Source: Piper betle
Lineage: Eukaryota > Streptophyta > Magnoliopsida > Piperales > Piperaceae
Length of the DNA: 64,000 nt
Direction of reading: 5' to 3'
Assembly: GCA_033002965.1 (NCBI GenBank)
Contig: JAURVB010003333.1
Location: forward strand, 1 to 64,000
Shown here: positions 12,006 to 25,514 of the stretch, one piece after another
How positions within the stretch are numbered: position 1 is the stretch's first letter
Layout: each line of letters opens with the position of its first letter
Translations under genes and position numbers: made by a program
The notes under the pieces: model-generated
What the model saw: the letters and a program-made list of their open reading frames with translations, nothing else
What the model was told of the DNA's origin: nothing
The model's database searches: none

Positions 12006-14952
12006 TGTAACACCCCGAATCCGATTCACGTTCGTGAACCAAATCGGTATATTACAGGCTCCGGTTAGGTCGGCTAACCCGAACCCAACTCGTACGGATC
12101 TAATCTCAGCGTCTTTATATAAAGATACGACTCGTCATACACGGATGGATGCACAGATACTACATAGATGACATTCAAACTAATTTACACACCAATACAA
12201 TTATGATAAAAATTGCACAAAAATTCTGGAATACAACAAACAAAGTCTCCCTTAAAAGTGCAATTAGGGTCCACCCTGTCAAAATAATATATACAAGTAT
12301 ATATGCATATATCAACAATTTCAATCACACGTAATCTAATATATTATATACTCATTCTGGAACTTGGGTTTCAACCCGCCACACTTTTGCTGTGCAATCT
12401 ATTCACATTTCCTTTTTCTGTCATTATGTCTTAGTATTTCATCTCATCATGTCCTCATATTTTATCATTTAATCGACATCAAAATCAATATAATAACATC
12501 ATAATAAAATATTAACCACTCTATCGATTGACATGTGTGCAAATGACATCGATGCTCCTCCGTCCAAGCTGGCACATCCAACTCGTGAATATTACCTACA
12601 TATAGTATAAAAACACGTCAGTAACAAGTGTTACTTGGTCCAGAAAAAAAAAAGACTATAACAAGCTGGCTATGAGAGCAAACTCTCATATGAAAGAAAA
12701 CATCATATATTCCTCGTGAACACTCTTAAGGGCACTTACTGAGGAGCCACTAGGCTACAGACATGGTAGCATCTCGAACTGACTATTCTATTGCTGCTGA
12801 TGCCTCTCTCGGCATTTTCTTACTTCATTTTTTGGTCTCGAATCCTAAGCCCTCTCCTTACCTCCATATTTCTCCTGGCCTTGAACACGAAGGCCGAGTA
12901 CTCTCAGGCAATCGTCTTTAGTACCTTTTAAATTACAAGTCTGGACATGCGCTGTACTAAATAGTACCTGTAAACCTCCACGTTCTCCGGGTGTGAAGAA
13001 CTCAAACGCGGAGTTGTCAAGATCCCTCAGGAATGGAACAACCCGCTTCACTAATCCAGAACTTGCTTTGACTGTCACGACATCCGCTCATGGTACATGT
13101 GGTCGGTTTCTCCATCTCTCGTCTCACTGAAAACTTGATAAAATTATATATATAGGCCTGGGAAGGGATTCATATAATAGGCCTGAAGGCAACTTGTGGT
13201 GGATCTTGTTTTTAAAATCATCCTCGAGGGATCTCATCCTCGAGGGTTTATTAATCCGAAAAACTGTTCGGCTAAATGGCCTGAGTTAAGTGGGATCCGA
13301 TAAAACGCCACTTAACCCATCCTATCAAATAATAAAACAAACATACAATAGAAGAGAGCGTAAAACAGAGACGAGTCCTAAACGGACCTGGTAGAAGCTC
13401 CAAGCGTGTCATCGCGCCTAGGCGGCGAGCTCCTACTCCATACCTACACATCAAAACTAAATACTAACACCCGCTAACTAAATGATGCATCAAACTCAAT
13501 GAACATCACACATACAATGCAACAACAAAATCATCCATCATAATACAAATAATCATAAGTGTGAAAATAATTCTAACTCATCCTATTCATACCAAATTTT
13601 ATTGTGTTTTCTAAGTTACGTCATGGTCACTTATCATGCTCAGACTCAATCTACCTCATTAGATCACTTAACATTCATTCGCTATTGATCACATCATGCA
13701 ACTCATCGTTTCATCCATAATTAAGCATTAATCATGACAATTAATCAATCCTAGCATGCTGTGCTAACAATCATCAATTTGAAATAATCAAATCGAAGGT
13801 AATTATACCTCTCGTCATCGACAATCGGCGATGGTTAGGGTTTTGTCACGCGTCTCAGAGCTCGAATTCGGCGCTCGTCGGCATCTGAAGTTTGATCAGG
13901 TTCGACTGGATGAGCTCCGCGGAAGATCTACCAAATTCCAGCGAATCTGGTTTTACTGGTCAAGGTTTCGGCGGTTTTCAGTAGTTTTCGGCACTGGCAA
14001 TTTTCTAGCAGCAGTCACCAGCAACATCTATTGGCCGGATAATGGTCATATTGGGTACCGTTGGAACCGGCTCGGCGAGCCCGACGCGTCTACAACGTCA
14101 AAACTAGTTGGTGGGGGTGGCGGCTCGCCAAAAAATGGCTAAAACAGGGGCGGCGGCGATGGGTGACTAAATCCGGCCGGCTTGGGCGGTGATGGGTTCC
14201 GATCTGGTCGGGGAAGCTCACTGGAGGGTTGAGGGTGTCGAGGTGACCACCCCGATCGTGGCAGAGACGGTCGCCGGTGGCAGAATCGGCGATGCGATGT
14301 AGCGCGTGCGCTAGGCGCGGCGATCCGGCGTCGTGGAAGCCAGATGACGGCCGTCGTAGCGTTCGGGGGTACGCAACGCCACGACGAGTGCTTGGGCGGC
14401 TACGATCGGTGGCAAGGCAGGGCGCTACGTGGGGCAAGGGTTTGGTGGCAAGAAGAAAGAAAAGGTCAGGGGGAAGGGAAAATGGCTTGGTGGCAAACTC
14501 ATAAATATTACTTGACTCGTTTCTCAGCTGGAGTCAAGAATAATAAACAAGTCGTAGAAAATCCTTAAAAAATCCATAAAATCAGGAAAAATACCATAAA
14601 ATAAAATAATCACCATAACATCATAATAACATGCTCTATAACTATTAACCTACCCAAATTGCCCCATAACGTGTCCCGATGCGGTAAATAACCTAAAACT
14701 AATTCTACGATCCACTATATATATCAAAATAAAAAAAACTGGCATACTCTTATATATTCTGATAACTCATTCTGTTCTGCTGTGTTCATGATGTTATCAT
14801 CATATACTTGGGTATGCATGACCCTCATAGCTCATACATGCGACTAGCATCGGCTCAGTACACGTGTTCTGAAACTATACTCGACTTGAAAATAATAGTC
14901 GAACTGACCGGTTCTGAATATAAAACCCACGACTCGAATCGTGGGTTTTACA
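12006..14952 (+). mobile_element. Solo LTR, family A copy 2
   Basis: TG...CA unit starting TGTAACACCCCGAATCC and ending GGGTTTTACA, flanked by TCAGA (12001-12005) and TCCGA (14953-14957), an imperfect 5-bp target duplication. It is the closest relative of the unit at 2-2882. Inside are a TATA-like stretch near 13140, a CTCGAGG direct and inverted repeat near 13222-13247, a GC-rich block at 14090-14470 and a near-perfect hairpin at the very 3' end (AAAACCCACGA...TCGTGGGTTTT). There is no adjacent primer-binding site. It lies beside the last surviving exon of the EMB2654-like remnant, probably inside an intron. Confidence 0.82.
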
Positions 14953-15009
14953 TCCGAAACAAAGGAAAGAAAGAACAAAGTTCCACCAATGTCACATTAT
15001 CGATGTTAC

Positions 15010-15649
15010 CTCCACTCCCATTTCCCAGAACAGCCCTCGTGCCTGGTCGGTGCGAAGTTGTGCCGAGCAGTGGCAATCTGATGATCGTGTTGTGCATATC
15101 ATTCCGAGCATGATAGTTCAGCGGGGTTCTTCACCAACTAAAAACCCTAACACGGTGCTTAAACGCCAACGACATCGGTCAATTCCTTACCAACAACAAC
15201 TACAAACCTCATCAAACTAAACTCCCACCAAATTTAGTCCCAGCAAACAAAAACGAGAATTAGGGTTTCGCACCACCATACCTTCAAAAGCACGGGAAGT
15301 TCTTGCGTGCAAACCGACCAGACCAGGAATTGAGGACCCCTCGATGCTAGGTCCGTGTGGTTAGCTTGGGGACCCTCTCCACCACCTCCGAGATGCTCAC
15401 GTCCCGTAGGCCGCCACGAGAGCATGTACTTCTTGGGCATGGAGTCCTTGCCAAGTCTAGGGGCTTGACGAAGATGCGATACTGGCCCTTGTCGTAGTCC
15501 ACGAACCCCCAACCTCCTCTTCTCCGGGACCGACGGCTTGCTGCCGGTGTGGAGCCGAGAACACGGGGACAGCGAAGGGGAAGGGTAGTGGGACACTTGC
15601 GGGTGAACGTGGGGAGGACAGACGTCGGAGAGGCGTAGAGAGCCGCCAT
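15010..15649 (-). pseudogene. EMB2654: EMB2654-like P-class PPR protein, two 5' exons only
   Basis: EMB2654 is a chloroplast P-class pentatricopeptide protein linked to trans-splicing of plastid rps12. Exon 1 (15649-15282) starts MAALYASP like a transit peptide, then gives GGWGFVDYDKGQYR, DVSISEVVERV and NSWSGRFARKNFP, all in family order. Exon 2 (15185-15010) gives HARNDMHNTIIRL followed in another frame by RTDQARGLFWEMG, matching the first PPR repeats, and ends at a GAG|GTAACA donor. At least two frameshifts in exon 1, and further frameshifts plus in-frame stops in exon 2, break the frame. All later PPR exons are missing: beyond the donor are only a few bases, then the solo LTR at 12006-14952, and the far side shows no PPR coding. 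I judge it a truncated, dead gene copy. Confidence 0.75.
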
Positions 15650-15855
15650 TGGTGGATGAGAAGGAAGCTCGGAGTGATGAGTGAAGACAGTTTTAGCGGA
15701 TATACAAATAATTATATTCTAACCTCAATTAGATTGTTGGGATATATTAGGTAATTAATGATTTTTTAAAACGGTTTTTTATAATTTTAAAAATTTAAAG
15801 ATTTCTAATAGAAGTTATACTTAAATTTATTATTATTAATTAATCAAAATATCTA

Positions 15856-16221
15856 TATATAACCTAAGCTTCGGGTTAGGATTTTACTTGCTTGTAATTT
15901 TTGCCCAATTTCATTCAGTCCCAAGTCGATTCGAATGAGTTTGAGCCAAACCATTTTTTGAGACTGAGTATGGGCCTAAATGGATGTATGTGCAATGTTA
16001 TGGAAGCTGAGTATGTCAGATATGCAAATGATAGCTTCAGTCATGCTACAATAGAACATGAGTTATTAGTGTATACATGAGGTATATAGTTTTTGTGTTA
16101 AGGGGGTTGTTTTGATCTGTTTTATTGATCAATTCTTATCGATTAACAACATTAGACATGACTTGACTCAATCATAAAATTTTTATTCTGTTCTTATGTA
16201 AACTAAAATCGAGGTGTTAAA
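15856..16221 (+). repeat. 5' LTR of the nested gypsy-type element
   Basis: Aligns with 24077-24438 through shared blocks: GGGTTAGG..TTTTACTTGCTTGTA, GTTTTGATCTGTTTTATTGATC, and the GGTGTTA end. The first bases are TATA... where the 3' copy has TGCAAACC, so the left terminus has mutated. Many substitutions between the two LTRs show an old insertion. Confidence 0.75.
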
Positions 16222-16224
16222 GTT

Positions 16225-16235
16225 TGGTATCAGAG
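16225..16235 (+). promoter_or_regulatory. Primer-binding site (initiator tRNA-Met type)
   Basis: TGGTATCAGAG lies three bases after the 5' LTR. This is the standard plant retrotransposon sequence complementary to the 3' end of initiator tRNA-Met, where minus-strand DNA synthesis would be primed. Confidence 0.8.
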
Positions 16236-16914
16236 TTATATCTTGGTCGATTGAGATGGAAGACTTTTGCTTTGAGCCAAGTATGTGGAGCTGTCGTTAG
16301 CCAAGACAACATATATTTCCTTCGGTCTTTTCTCAGGATTTTAGATTTTTGCTCAGTCAGACCTTAGCAGTGTATGTTTTAGTATTAATAGTTATAGAGA
16401 AGCTATGAAATGGATATAAGATCATGATTTCATTAGATGATTGTATAGATCTGACAGGCATGTCATGACAAGCTTAGAGACTCATCCTTCCCTTTTACTA
16501 TGCGAGAGATTTGGATGACTTTAAGTGTCCACATGTTCAATCAGTTGAGCTTAAGTCAGATTGTGACCAGGATTACCTTAACCACCAGGGACATTATAGC
16601 ACTTGTCTATCCTTTCGAATATCACCACATCAATCCTTCCCTAGGACATGGTGTACCTTATTAGATGAAGTTATTAGAGATGACACATGTAGGGAGTTTG
16701 AAGTATGTAGACACTAACAAAGTTAGTTGGCACATGAGCTGGACCATCGTGTGCCTTAGACATATCCATCAGACATAGTTCGAGGTTTGCTTTGGAGGAC
16801 TTTAACCTCAGACAAATCCTTGTGGATGGAGAGCAAAGCCCCTGGAGCACAGATGAGGGTTTGGATAGATAACATGAGATATGCCACTTCCAGGAGATAG
16901 TAGTTGTAACACCC

Positions 16915-19683
16915 GTTTTCGTTCATCGGTGAACCAACCCAGAAATGTTACTGACGACCAAACCGTTTGCTAATCAATTTGATTCAGTTAAGCTAACCCG
17001 AATCTACCATCAGTGTCTGAAGATGGTAATGCAACATGCAAAGCATGAATGAGATGCATTTGTTCTAATGTTGTCCTACATGCATGCTATAATATGCAAT
17101 CAAGCATAAAACAAACCAAACGAACGAAAAGTTTAAAGAAAATTGTTATTTTTAAAACAAAACGGACCCCTAAAGGTCCAATAGAGAACCTCCATGTCAA
17201 CAACAAGTAGTATATATTTATAACAATAAAAATAAAAAACACAGTCCAAGCACAACATTTCTTGACATTTCAGTTATCATTACTTTCCTCATCATATGAG
17301 GCGCGTCTAAACTTCATAGCTCAACCTGTTCACTTTCATTCACATGCAAGATATTTATAATAAGTTTACATAATAGCATTTCAATTTCTTCATCCACACA
17401 GTTCAACACACATCATCATCACCAATTACATTTGAAAGGTACATGTGTGAGCGATTTTAGTACTGCTCCTCTGCAGTCCCGACAATGCTCATTCCTCGTA
17501 GTTCTCACCTACACATATAATAAAAAAACATCAGTAACAAGTGTTACCAGTCCAAAAATAACATAATAAACTAACACAGGGGACCTGACCCCCCTCTTGT
17601 TGAATGAAAACCTCATTACTATTCCTAATAGAAGTCTCATAAGGACAAGAACTATGAGCTGTTGATATTGTGTGACAGCATCCCCTTTCTATCTCATCTT
17701 CATTCATTGGCCACTTTAAACTATTCCTTGAGTGGGAAATCATTCTATTTCCTTTTAACCTTCTATATCCTCCATATCACTCCTGACCATATATACTGAG
17801 GTCGAGTATTCTCAGGCATACGCCTTCAGTACCCTTTTAAACCACAAGTCTAGACATGCACTGCATAGCAGTACCTGTAAACCTTCACACTTCTTCAGGT
17901 TTGAGAAACTCAACGTAGAATTATCAAGATCCTTTAGGAATAGAATAGATGCTCACCAATTCTAGAGCCCACTTTGATGAACACACGCCCTATCTCGAGA
18001 CGTGACCGTCGGTTTTTCCTTGTCTTACATCTCACTGAAATTTTGAAAAACTAGATGTACATAGGCCTGGGTAAGGATTTCAATATAATAGGCCTGAGCT
18101 GGATTTGAGTTTCGAAAATAAACTCGAGGGATCTCATCCTCGAGGGTTATTAATTCAGAACTCTCATACGACTTGATGGCCTGTGTGGAGTGGGATACAA
18201 TAAATCCACTACTCAACACATCCGCTTAACTATTAAAATAAAACATGACAGAGTATAGAAAGTCAAACCAGAAGCGAGTCATAAATGGACCTAATAGAAG
18301 CTCCAATCGTGTCCACATGCCTAAGCGACGAGCTCCTACTCCGTACCTACACATCAAACTAAAAGCTAACACCCACTCATGATACATTTACTGTAACGAC
18401 CTGCCCATTTCGAGCCACAAGCCAAGTGTTACTATATGAAACTAAGTGTCTCATAAAATAATTTTCTATTAATTTTTAAGATTTTAAATAAAATTTTGAC
18501 ATAAAAGTTAATATAATAAATGCTCGGAATAATCTGAGTCCCATGAACCGAACAAAAATCCCATTGCCAAGCAAACAATCTCAAGAAGAGAATAGTCCAA
18601 TAATAGAGTCCTCCAGCTGTCCCGACTCTACCCATCCTTCTATGCTCATACTTGCAGAGGCAATTCCCCGTTAGTGATAAAAACATTAAGTTTTATAATT
18701 ACAAGAAATAATCAATATTTTTCACAACATCTGAATTATGTCTTTTAGTGATTACAAGCTTATGTTGAGCTCTTAATATGCTGGGAGGGTGGCCGCCCAT
18801 CCAGTTACCATCTCATGTATGCGCACATACGCTATGTTGCCCTCGGCCTGTAGTTACCGATATTTGTAATTGACTCACCCTCTTGGTATCACAAGTGCAT
18901 AATAAGCCGTCTTGCACCATTGCGCCCTATCACCCCTTTCGGCATGGGGGCAAGCATTTAATCTTTTAGGGGTGCTGCTCTGTGTCGGATTGAGTCAATT
19001 TATTGACCCCGATTGAGCTCAGCGCATGGTGGTTGAATATGAACTCAAGTCGACCAAGACTCCCACATAGTAATTTTTTTAAGGGTGCTGCCCTGTGTCG
19101 AACTGAGCCAATTCTTTGACTGCGGTTGCGCACAGGCCAACCAAGACTCCCAAATCGAAATATATAACATTTCAAGTAATTATACGGATATGGTATTGTG
19201 ATGACGAACCCACAACTATGTCACACGATCCTAAAGCCTTCCCTTTGCGAGTCAAATATGCTCACAAACTATCCATAGGATGTTTCATTTAATATCAATA
19301 GAATGCTCCTTTATATAGAAGATTATGTGTGGAATTCAAGAAGTCACTACATTAAATTTTATAAATATGTGTGGAATTCAAGAAGTGACTACATTAAATA
19401 TTATAGAAAAGAACATAATCACAAATAATTATATTAAATACCAATAATTAATTTGATAATTAAAAGTCAAAAACTTATTATTGACATAATGTGAACGAAT
19501 GTTAAATCGCACTCACAATTCCCAATCCCAAAAATTCAATAAACAAAATTTATTTAAAACCATTCATAAATATCATTGTACCTATATGATAAAGGTCAAT
19601 ATTGATTCTTAAGAATTAATTTAGTTTAAATATTATTTCTGGTTCGTTCTTAAGATTTACAAAACCTTAAATAAAATAACTTT

Positions 19684-19716
<33 letters not shown>

Positions 19717-21006
19717 TTCGGGGTTTTACATTTACACATCCTATAGCATACAAACATTAAGACACACTCACATCAATCATACATCAATCACACATCAATC
19801 CCAATCCATATATGATTTCTTATGCTACGTTGTATTAGATTACGATACTTACTTAGTTTACCTAATTAGTTCCTTAGTGTTCATTTTAATACAATTCAAT
19901 CAAGCAATTCATGTTTTTATTTGCAATAAATTAGCTAACACATCAATTTATTAATCCTAGCATGTTGTGCTAATAATTATCACCTTTAAGAAATTAAATT
20001 AGAATTAATTATACCTTGTATCATCAGCAATCGGCGACAGTTAGGGTTTTGTTGCATAGTTCGAGACTCGAATTCGGCACACAGTGGCATCTGAAGTTTG
20101 ATCGGATTCAACTGGATGAGTTTGGCGGAAGACCCAACGAATTTCAGCGAATCCGCTTTTTCGGTGGTTTTCTTGCAGTTTTTGGCGGCTTTCCTACGCT
20201 TTTCTAGCATCTTTTCCAATGGGGCAATCAAGGCTATGGGTCAGCGCTAGCTTGACGAGCACGACCCAATGGTGGTTGCGGTAAGGATGACAACAACGAC
20301 GATGATCGTTGGCGGTGGTGTTCGATCCGGCCTCGGTGGTTGTGTTGGGTATGGGGAAAATGGTTGGGGGTCAAAGGGGGTGGTGTTGGTGGCACGGTGG
20401 TGGTGGCTGAGATGGCTAGGGGTGGCACGACAACAACATGGCAGGTCTCAGCGGCGTCAATCGGCAGCTATGTGGCAACTAGAGGGATCGTCGATGATGT
20501 GAATTGGCGAGGCATCGGTAGCGATCATGGTTTGGGGGAGAAAGTGTGAGTGTGAAGTTCGGTGGTAGTTTCGTGAATAAAACTTGACTCAATTCCGACT
20601 CGAATAAAAAATAATAACTAACTCGTAATAAATCCTAAAAAATCCAGAAAAGGGGAAATCCCATAAAATATAATACATATCATAACACTACAATGACATG
20701 TTCTATAGCTAATAGCCCACCCTAACTGCCCTATAACGCATCTTAATGCGTTATTCGGCCTAAAAATAATTCTACGATCAAATACATAAAAAAACTACTA
20801 CATACTATCATATACTCTGATAACTCATTTCTCATCATCTTTCTGATATTATCATCGTATGCTTTAGTACACTTAACCCTCATCGCTCATAACTCACGGC
20901 TAGCCTCGACTCAACACGTGGTTTATAAAACTTACTCAACTCGAACTAATAGTTGAACCGACTAGTTAGCTAATATAAAACTTTGACTCAAGTCACAGGT
21001 TTTACA
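16915..21006 (+). mobile_element. Solo LTR, family A copy 3, interrupted by a second LTR
   Basis: Starts TGTAACACCCG and ends GGTTTTACA. Flanks GTAGT (16910-16914) and ATAGT (21007-21011) are a one-mismatch 5-bp duplication. Without the internal insertion (18392-19730 plus TSD) it is about 2.75 kb. It shares with the other family A copies the block at about 17750-18000, the CTCGAGG hairpin at about 18123-18147 and the GC-rich 3' block at 20230-20550. It is the most diverged of the five copies and is inserted into the internal region of the gypsy-type element. Confidence 0.8.
18392..19730 (+). mobile_element. Solo LTR, family C, nested inside family A copy 3
   Basis: TG...CA unit starting TGTAACGACCTGCCC and ending GGGGTTTTACA, flanked by a perfect 5-bp duplication TTTAC (18387-18391 and 19731-19735). 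It ends in an (ATT)n microsatellite at 19690-19718. Its first half is related to 57034-58440: shared head, a GGCAATTCC..GTTAGTGATAAAA block, and a CTGTGTCG.ACTGAG.CAATT block. No coding or primer site, so a solo LTR or a small non-autonomous element. Confidence 0.85.
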
Positions 21007-24000
21007 ATAGTAGATGAGGATGAGTAGCGAGAAAGACTCACATTCCCATGGGCACTTCACTTCCTCCCTCTCTTCCACTGGTGTATGTTTGTCCCAATAG
21101 CACTGATGGCTACTTTTTACCACATATAGGCATGAAGACATTGAGAATAAGCGAGACTACCTTTGACCACAGATTTAGACATTTGATCAGATTTCACTCC
21201 ATCCACTAGTGCTAGATCAGTTTTTGCTATTGAGAGATAGTCAGCGCTTATAGGACTCACTCCAGATTATAAGAGATAAGCGTAGGCTCAGCATTAGTTC
21301 ACCATCGTACATGTCACCACTATGACCTAGACCCCTCCGGATCAGACACGCTTGGTTCGATAGCCTGAGTTGAGTTGTTAGCAGCCACCTTTGGAGAGAC
21401 AGACACATAGAGATAAACATGTCATAGACAATAGTGAGTTCACAACATACATGATCATGATCAGACCCTCAGCACTTAGATACCATTGTCAGCAACTAAG
21501 TTACACATCCACCATTTGAGTTGCACAGTCACTGTCTGAGTAGTAAAACCATTGTCCACAATGCACAACCGCCGTCCGAGTTGCACAACCACCGACAGTG
21601 ATGTACTATCACTAACCGAATGCGCACTACCACCGTCCGAGTGAGCATTTATTGTGGAAGCAAATGCGTAGTTAACTCACCTTACAAGAGGACAGCTACT
21701 TCAGGATATTCTTAGTCATGCACAGAGACCACATGTCACAGTTTCGGAGTAGAGTAGGTCAGAAATTGAGGACAAGATATAGTTACAGTAACATTAGCAT
21801 GGCAGAGGAGAGTTAGGAGCACTAAGATTGTTTTCAAGTGATGGCACATAATTGACTTGACCAACCATCTTGCATATCATCGCCTTGACTTAACATCCTT
21901 GGGTCAGATGTATATTGCAAAATAACTTAATAGTGTCGGTCTCATGAGGATGCACATAGACAAAGTCAGAGAACATGACAACATGACCTTTAGATGGGAT
22001 GGCCACAGTGGTCAATTTGTTTAGTCAACATGACAGTATATGTATGGGCTATAGCCAAGGGTACACACATCAGATGGTTAGTAGATGATTAGACGTGTAG
22101 TGTGACCCCATTCAATGATTAGCCCAGCCAACGAAAAGAGTTTGACTTGTATTAGAGTCTTTGGCTTAGATACGAGGGAGTGTCTTTTAGGGAGAAAGTG
22201 ATTTTCTTGTACTACGCCAACACAATTAGTTTCTTACCTTGAGACATAGGTTTGAACCTTTGCCCTGAGTATACGAGGTACTTTTTCGATATAGTTTAGG
22301 GATTGCAACCTAGGTAGTAAGTTGTTGACCAGTTTTGAGGCGACGACTTCACTCTAGCTTAGGAGCGATGCAGACAGAGACTTCAATTAGACAAGGCCAC
22401 ACTAACTAGATAGAGGGACACCAATGAACGTTCATCTTAACTTATAGCTTTGTTTAAGAGTCTACCACAACGGTAATAGTCATGTGAGTCAAGATTAGTA
22501 CTACAAATTGATACAGAATAGCACGTCATACACCACTAAAGAATGAACTAGACATGTGTCAAACCACAATATGTGTCCCCGTAGGCTCGAGGGAAGATAG
22601 TGGTTCTTCAGGTCGTTTAAACCCCGCCCGTTTAGAAGTGTGTGACTAGTACAGTATGAAGAAACACATGCTTAGAGTTAGCTGATTGAGCTAGAGCCAC
22701 TAAGGAACCATCTTTTAGGCTCGTCATTGATTGGTTGTTTCATAGGCTGGCCACGTGTGGTGGATTCTAATCATGATGATCTTAGAGACATGTCTATGGA
22801 CCTACCCATATTTTTGAGTTACCTAGTATCCTATATAGAGTTTTCATTACCCCATTGTGACTCAGACATAGATCTTCACATCACTATAGATAGAGTGATA
22901 TACATACATAGTAAGATTTTCTTAGCTTAGTGTACTCTCCTAGTGCACGTGATGTCAGACGATGTGAGGATGAGACACCTACTAGTTAGAGTCTGAGAGC
23001 AGTTTGATTAGACTTAGACGAGTGATCCAATTTCTTTTCATGTGACCCGTAAATGTCAGATAGAGTTGAGCCTTCACCATAGTATTTTCACACTAACTCT
23101 TCTAGATATATTAGTCCTACCACCAGTTTACCCAGATAGTGGGATTAGCAAACATTGACCAGCGCACATGCCATAGACCTGATGCAGACTGTTCCATGCA
23201 GAGTATGTTTTCATACTTTTTGAGACACATTGTGCAAGTATAGGTTTACTTGCTATCATTCCATCACAAAGAGCTTCCTTCACCAGCACTTAGTGGTTAT
23301 ATAGATAGTTATGAGAGTCATAGCAGCTATCATTGTTCCATTATGGAATAGAGTGAGATACTTGACTCTGGACTGAATTAGCTAAGACTCGATAAGCACC
23401 CCAGTTCATCTTACAGGGACACCTGAGTGTTTGACCTAGATTGGCGACAGTGAGTCATACAACTCATTAGCCTATAACTTGACCTCACATTAGAGTCCAC
23501 CATATGCTAGCTGGACTAACAGGATACCCAAGTATAGTCATAGGACTTAGAGTAGAGTGCCCAAAGGGTACACGTAGTCAACCTGTCATATCGATGAGGA
23601 TCAGGGAGACATGGGTAGCGCACACCTATCATCGATATAGTTTTTCCTAATGTAGCTTAGACTAGTACCCTGCAGTACTATAGAGTACTTGCTTGACCAC
23701 CCAGAAGGCTCTTAGGGTGAACCTAGGTTTCCCATCGAGGTCATTGAAGTTTAGTCCAGCGAGATGATTCCAGCATATATAGTTATTCCAGCCAGATGAT
23801 TCTAGCATATATGGTTAGTCTGGCCAGATAATTCCAGCATATGTGGTCCTATCTAGCCAAATTAGTAAGGAGCTAGCGAGCTTCGTAAATGTTCAGAGTT
23901 CAAGCTTCATATTAGTTCATTTGGGTTGTATGCAGCCAACTTTTAGGGAGAGCTACCTTCCATGTCATAGCTCAACAACTGTAGTTTTGCTAGCTTAGTG

Positions 24001-24076
24001 ACATCTTCAGTTGAGTCCTCAAATCGCACTTGATGTGAAAAGTTTAGGGGACAACCGTTTTATAAGGAGGAGCGGT

Positions 24077-24438
24077 TGCAAACCCAAGTCGATTTGGGTT
24101 AGGTTTTTACTTGCTTGTAGTTTTTCCCGGTTCAAGCTAATCTCAAGCCAGTTTAAGCCAAGCCAGTTTTCAGACCATGAGGGTAGGGCCTAGATGGCCG
24201 TATGAGTATATTATGAAGGCCGAGTATACCCGACATGTAGAAAATAATTTCAGTTATGTTACAACAGAGTAGGAGTATCAGTGTATACACGAGGATACAA
24301 TTTTTTTGTATGTGTTAAATAAGTTGTTTTGATCTGTTTTATTGATCGAGTATTATCAATTAGCAACTTTCGACATAACTCGATTCGATCATAACATTTC
24401 TAATTTGGTTTTAGGTTAACCAAAATTGGGGTGTTACA
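24077..24438 (+). repeat. 3' LTR of the nested gypsy-type element
   Basis: Begins TGCAAACCCAAG just after a polypurine-like AAGGAGGAGCGG (about 24064-24075) and ends GGGTGTTACA. It matches 15856-16221 in order and orientation. The preceding GGGGACAACCGTTTTATAAGG resembles the pol-to-LTR junction seen in many plant gypsy elements. Confidence 0.75.
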
Positions 24439-25504
24439 AACTACCTCACAAATCTATAAGAATTATCAAATTATACCTTAAAGTATCATTAATTATCCTT
24501 TATATATCCAAAATATTCATCAAAATGAATTTTGGACAATCTATCTATATATGATCGCTATGTAATACTTTTTTATTAATTTTTCTCATATTTATATTGA
24601 AATTTATATTTTTACCTGGTCGGACCAATATACATCTTGCTTATGGGTTTGGCAAATTCAAATCAAATATGGAATATAACATTCACATGATATAATATTC
24701 ATGTTCGTGGTATACAACTCGACCAAATTAGTTCAAACTAAAGGGATGGACCTAAACACTTTTTTCAAAAACAATTAATTAAAATTCAAGATTATAAGCA
24801 AATCCTCATTATACCTAGATGCAAGACTAACTAATTGATTAAAAGATTTTACATTCCCCCCATCTCAAGAAACTTCAATAAAAATTTCTGGCTCGTAAGC
24901 CTAATTTGAATATGTATGCAAACATTAATAAATTTTTGTTAATTTCTATCAATGAAATTTATTTCTATGGGTCGTGAGCCTAATCAAAATATGTATTCAA
25001 ATAAGTCTCAAATTAGCTCTAATCTAATTTGTTATATTTTTTGTTCAAGTACAAAGGTAGTTAGTTGAAATTGAACATTATAAACACATCGTCACTAATA
25101 TATTAGATCTTGTCATATTAGGTACTAAGTAAAAGATTAATTGTTTGAAAAATCTTCCAATTGGTAGATGAGGTACAAGCTCGGGTGAGTACGAGTGAAG
25201 GGGTGAAGGCAGAAAATGAGGTTCGAGACTATCATAATGGATTAATTATATATTTATTCAAAAATGGAATTAGAATTTTGATTTCATGAGTTGGACAAGG
25301 TATTTTCATGTGGAATTTTGGCTATGTGGATTTAGCTGGTCTAGTATGCAATTCGATTGAGCCAACTCGATGAGTTGATAAAGTATTTATTGCTAGATTG
25401 ATAATTACTTGCAACCCGAATTCGCTTTAATATCAATTAGGCAAGATGTTATACTTATGTTATAGATACATTTTAATTCTATAGATAAAGTTTTAATTGA
25501 ATAA
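24439..25504. other. AT-rich intergenic stretch
   Basis: About 1.07 kb of AT-rich DNA with no gene recognised, no tandem array and no clear element ends. Confidence 0.5.
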
Positions 25505-25514
25505 TAAGATAGAC

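Larger units (their letters stand above)
15856..24438 (+). mobile_element. Old Ty3/gypsy-type LTR retrotransposon, nested host of two later insertions
   Basis: Two diverged LTRs in the same orientation bracket the region (15856-16221 and 24077-24438). A primer-binding site follows the left one and a purine-rich tract precedes the right one. Flanks are ATCTA (15851-15855) and AACTA (24439-24443), an imperfect 5-bp duplication. After removing the nested unit at 16915-21006 the element is about 4.5 kb. The internal part (16236-16914 and 21012-24076) is full of stops; I could not identify gag, protease, RT or integrase motifs. The Ty3/gypsy label rests on the tRNA-Met-type primer site, the AAGGAGGAGCGG tract and LTR style, so Ty1/copia is not formally excluded. 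Confidence 0.7.
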
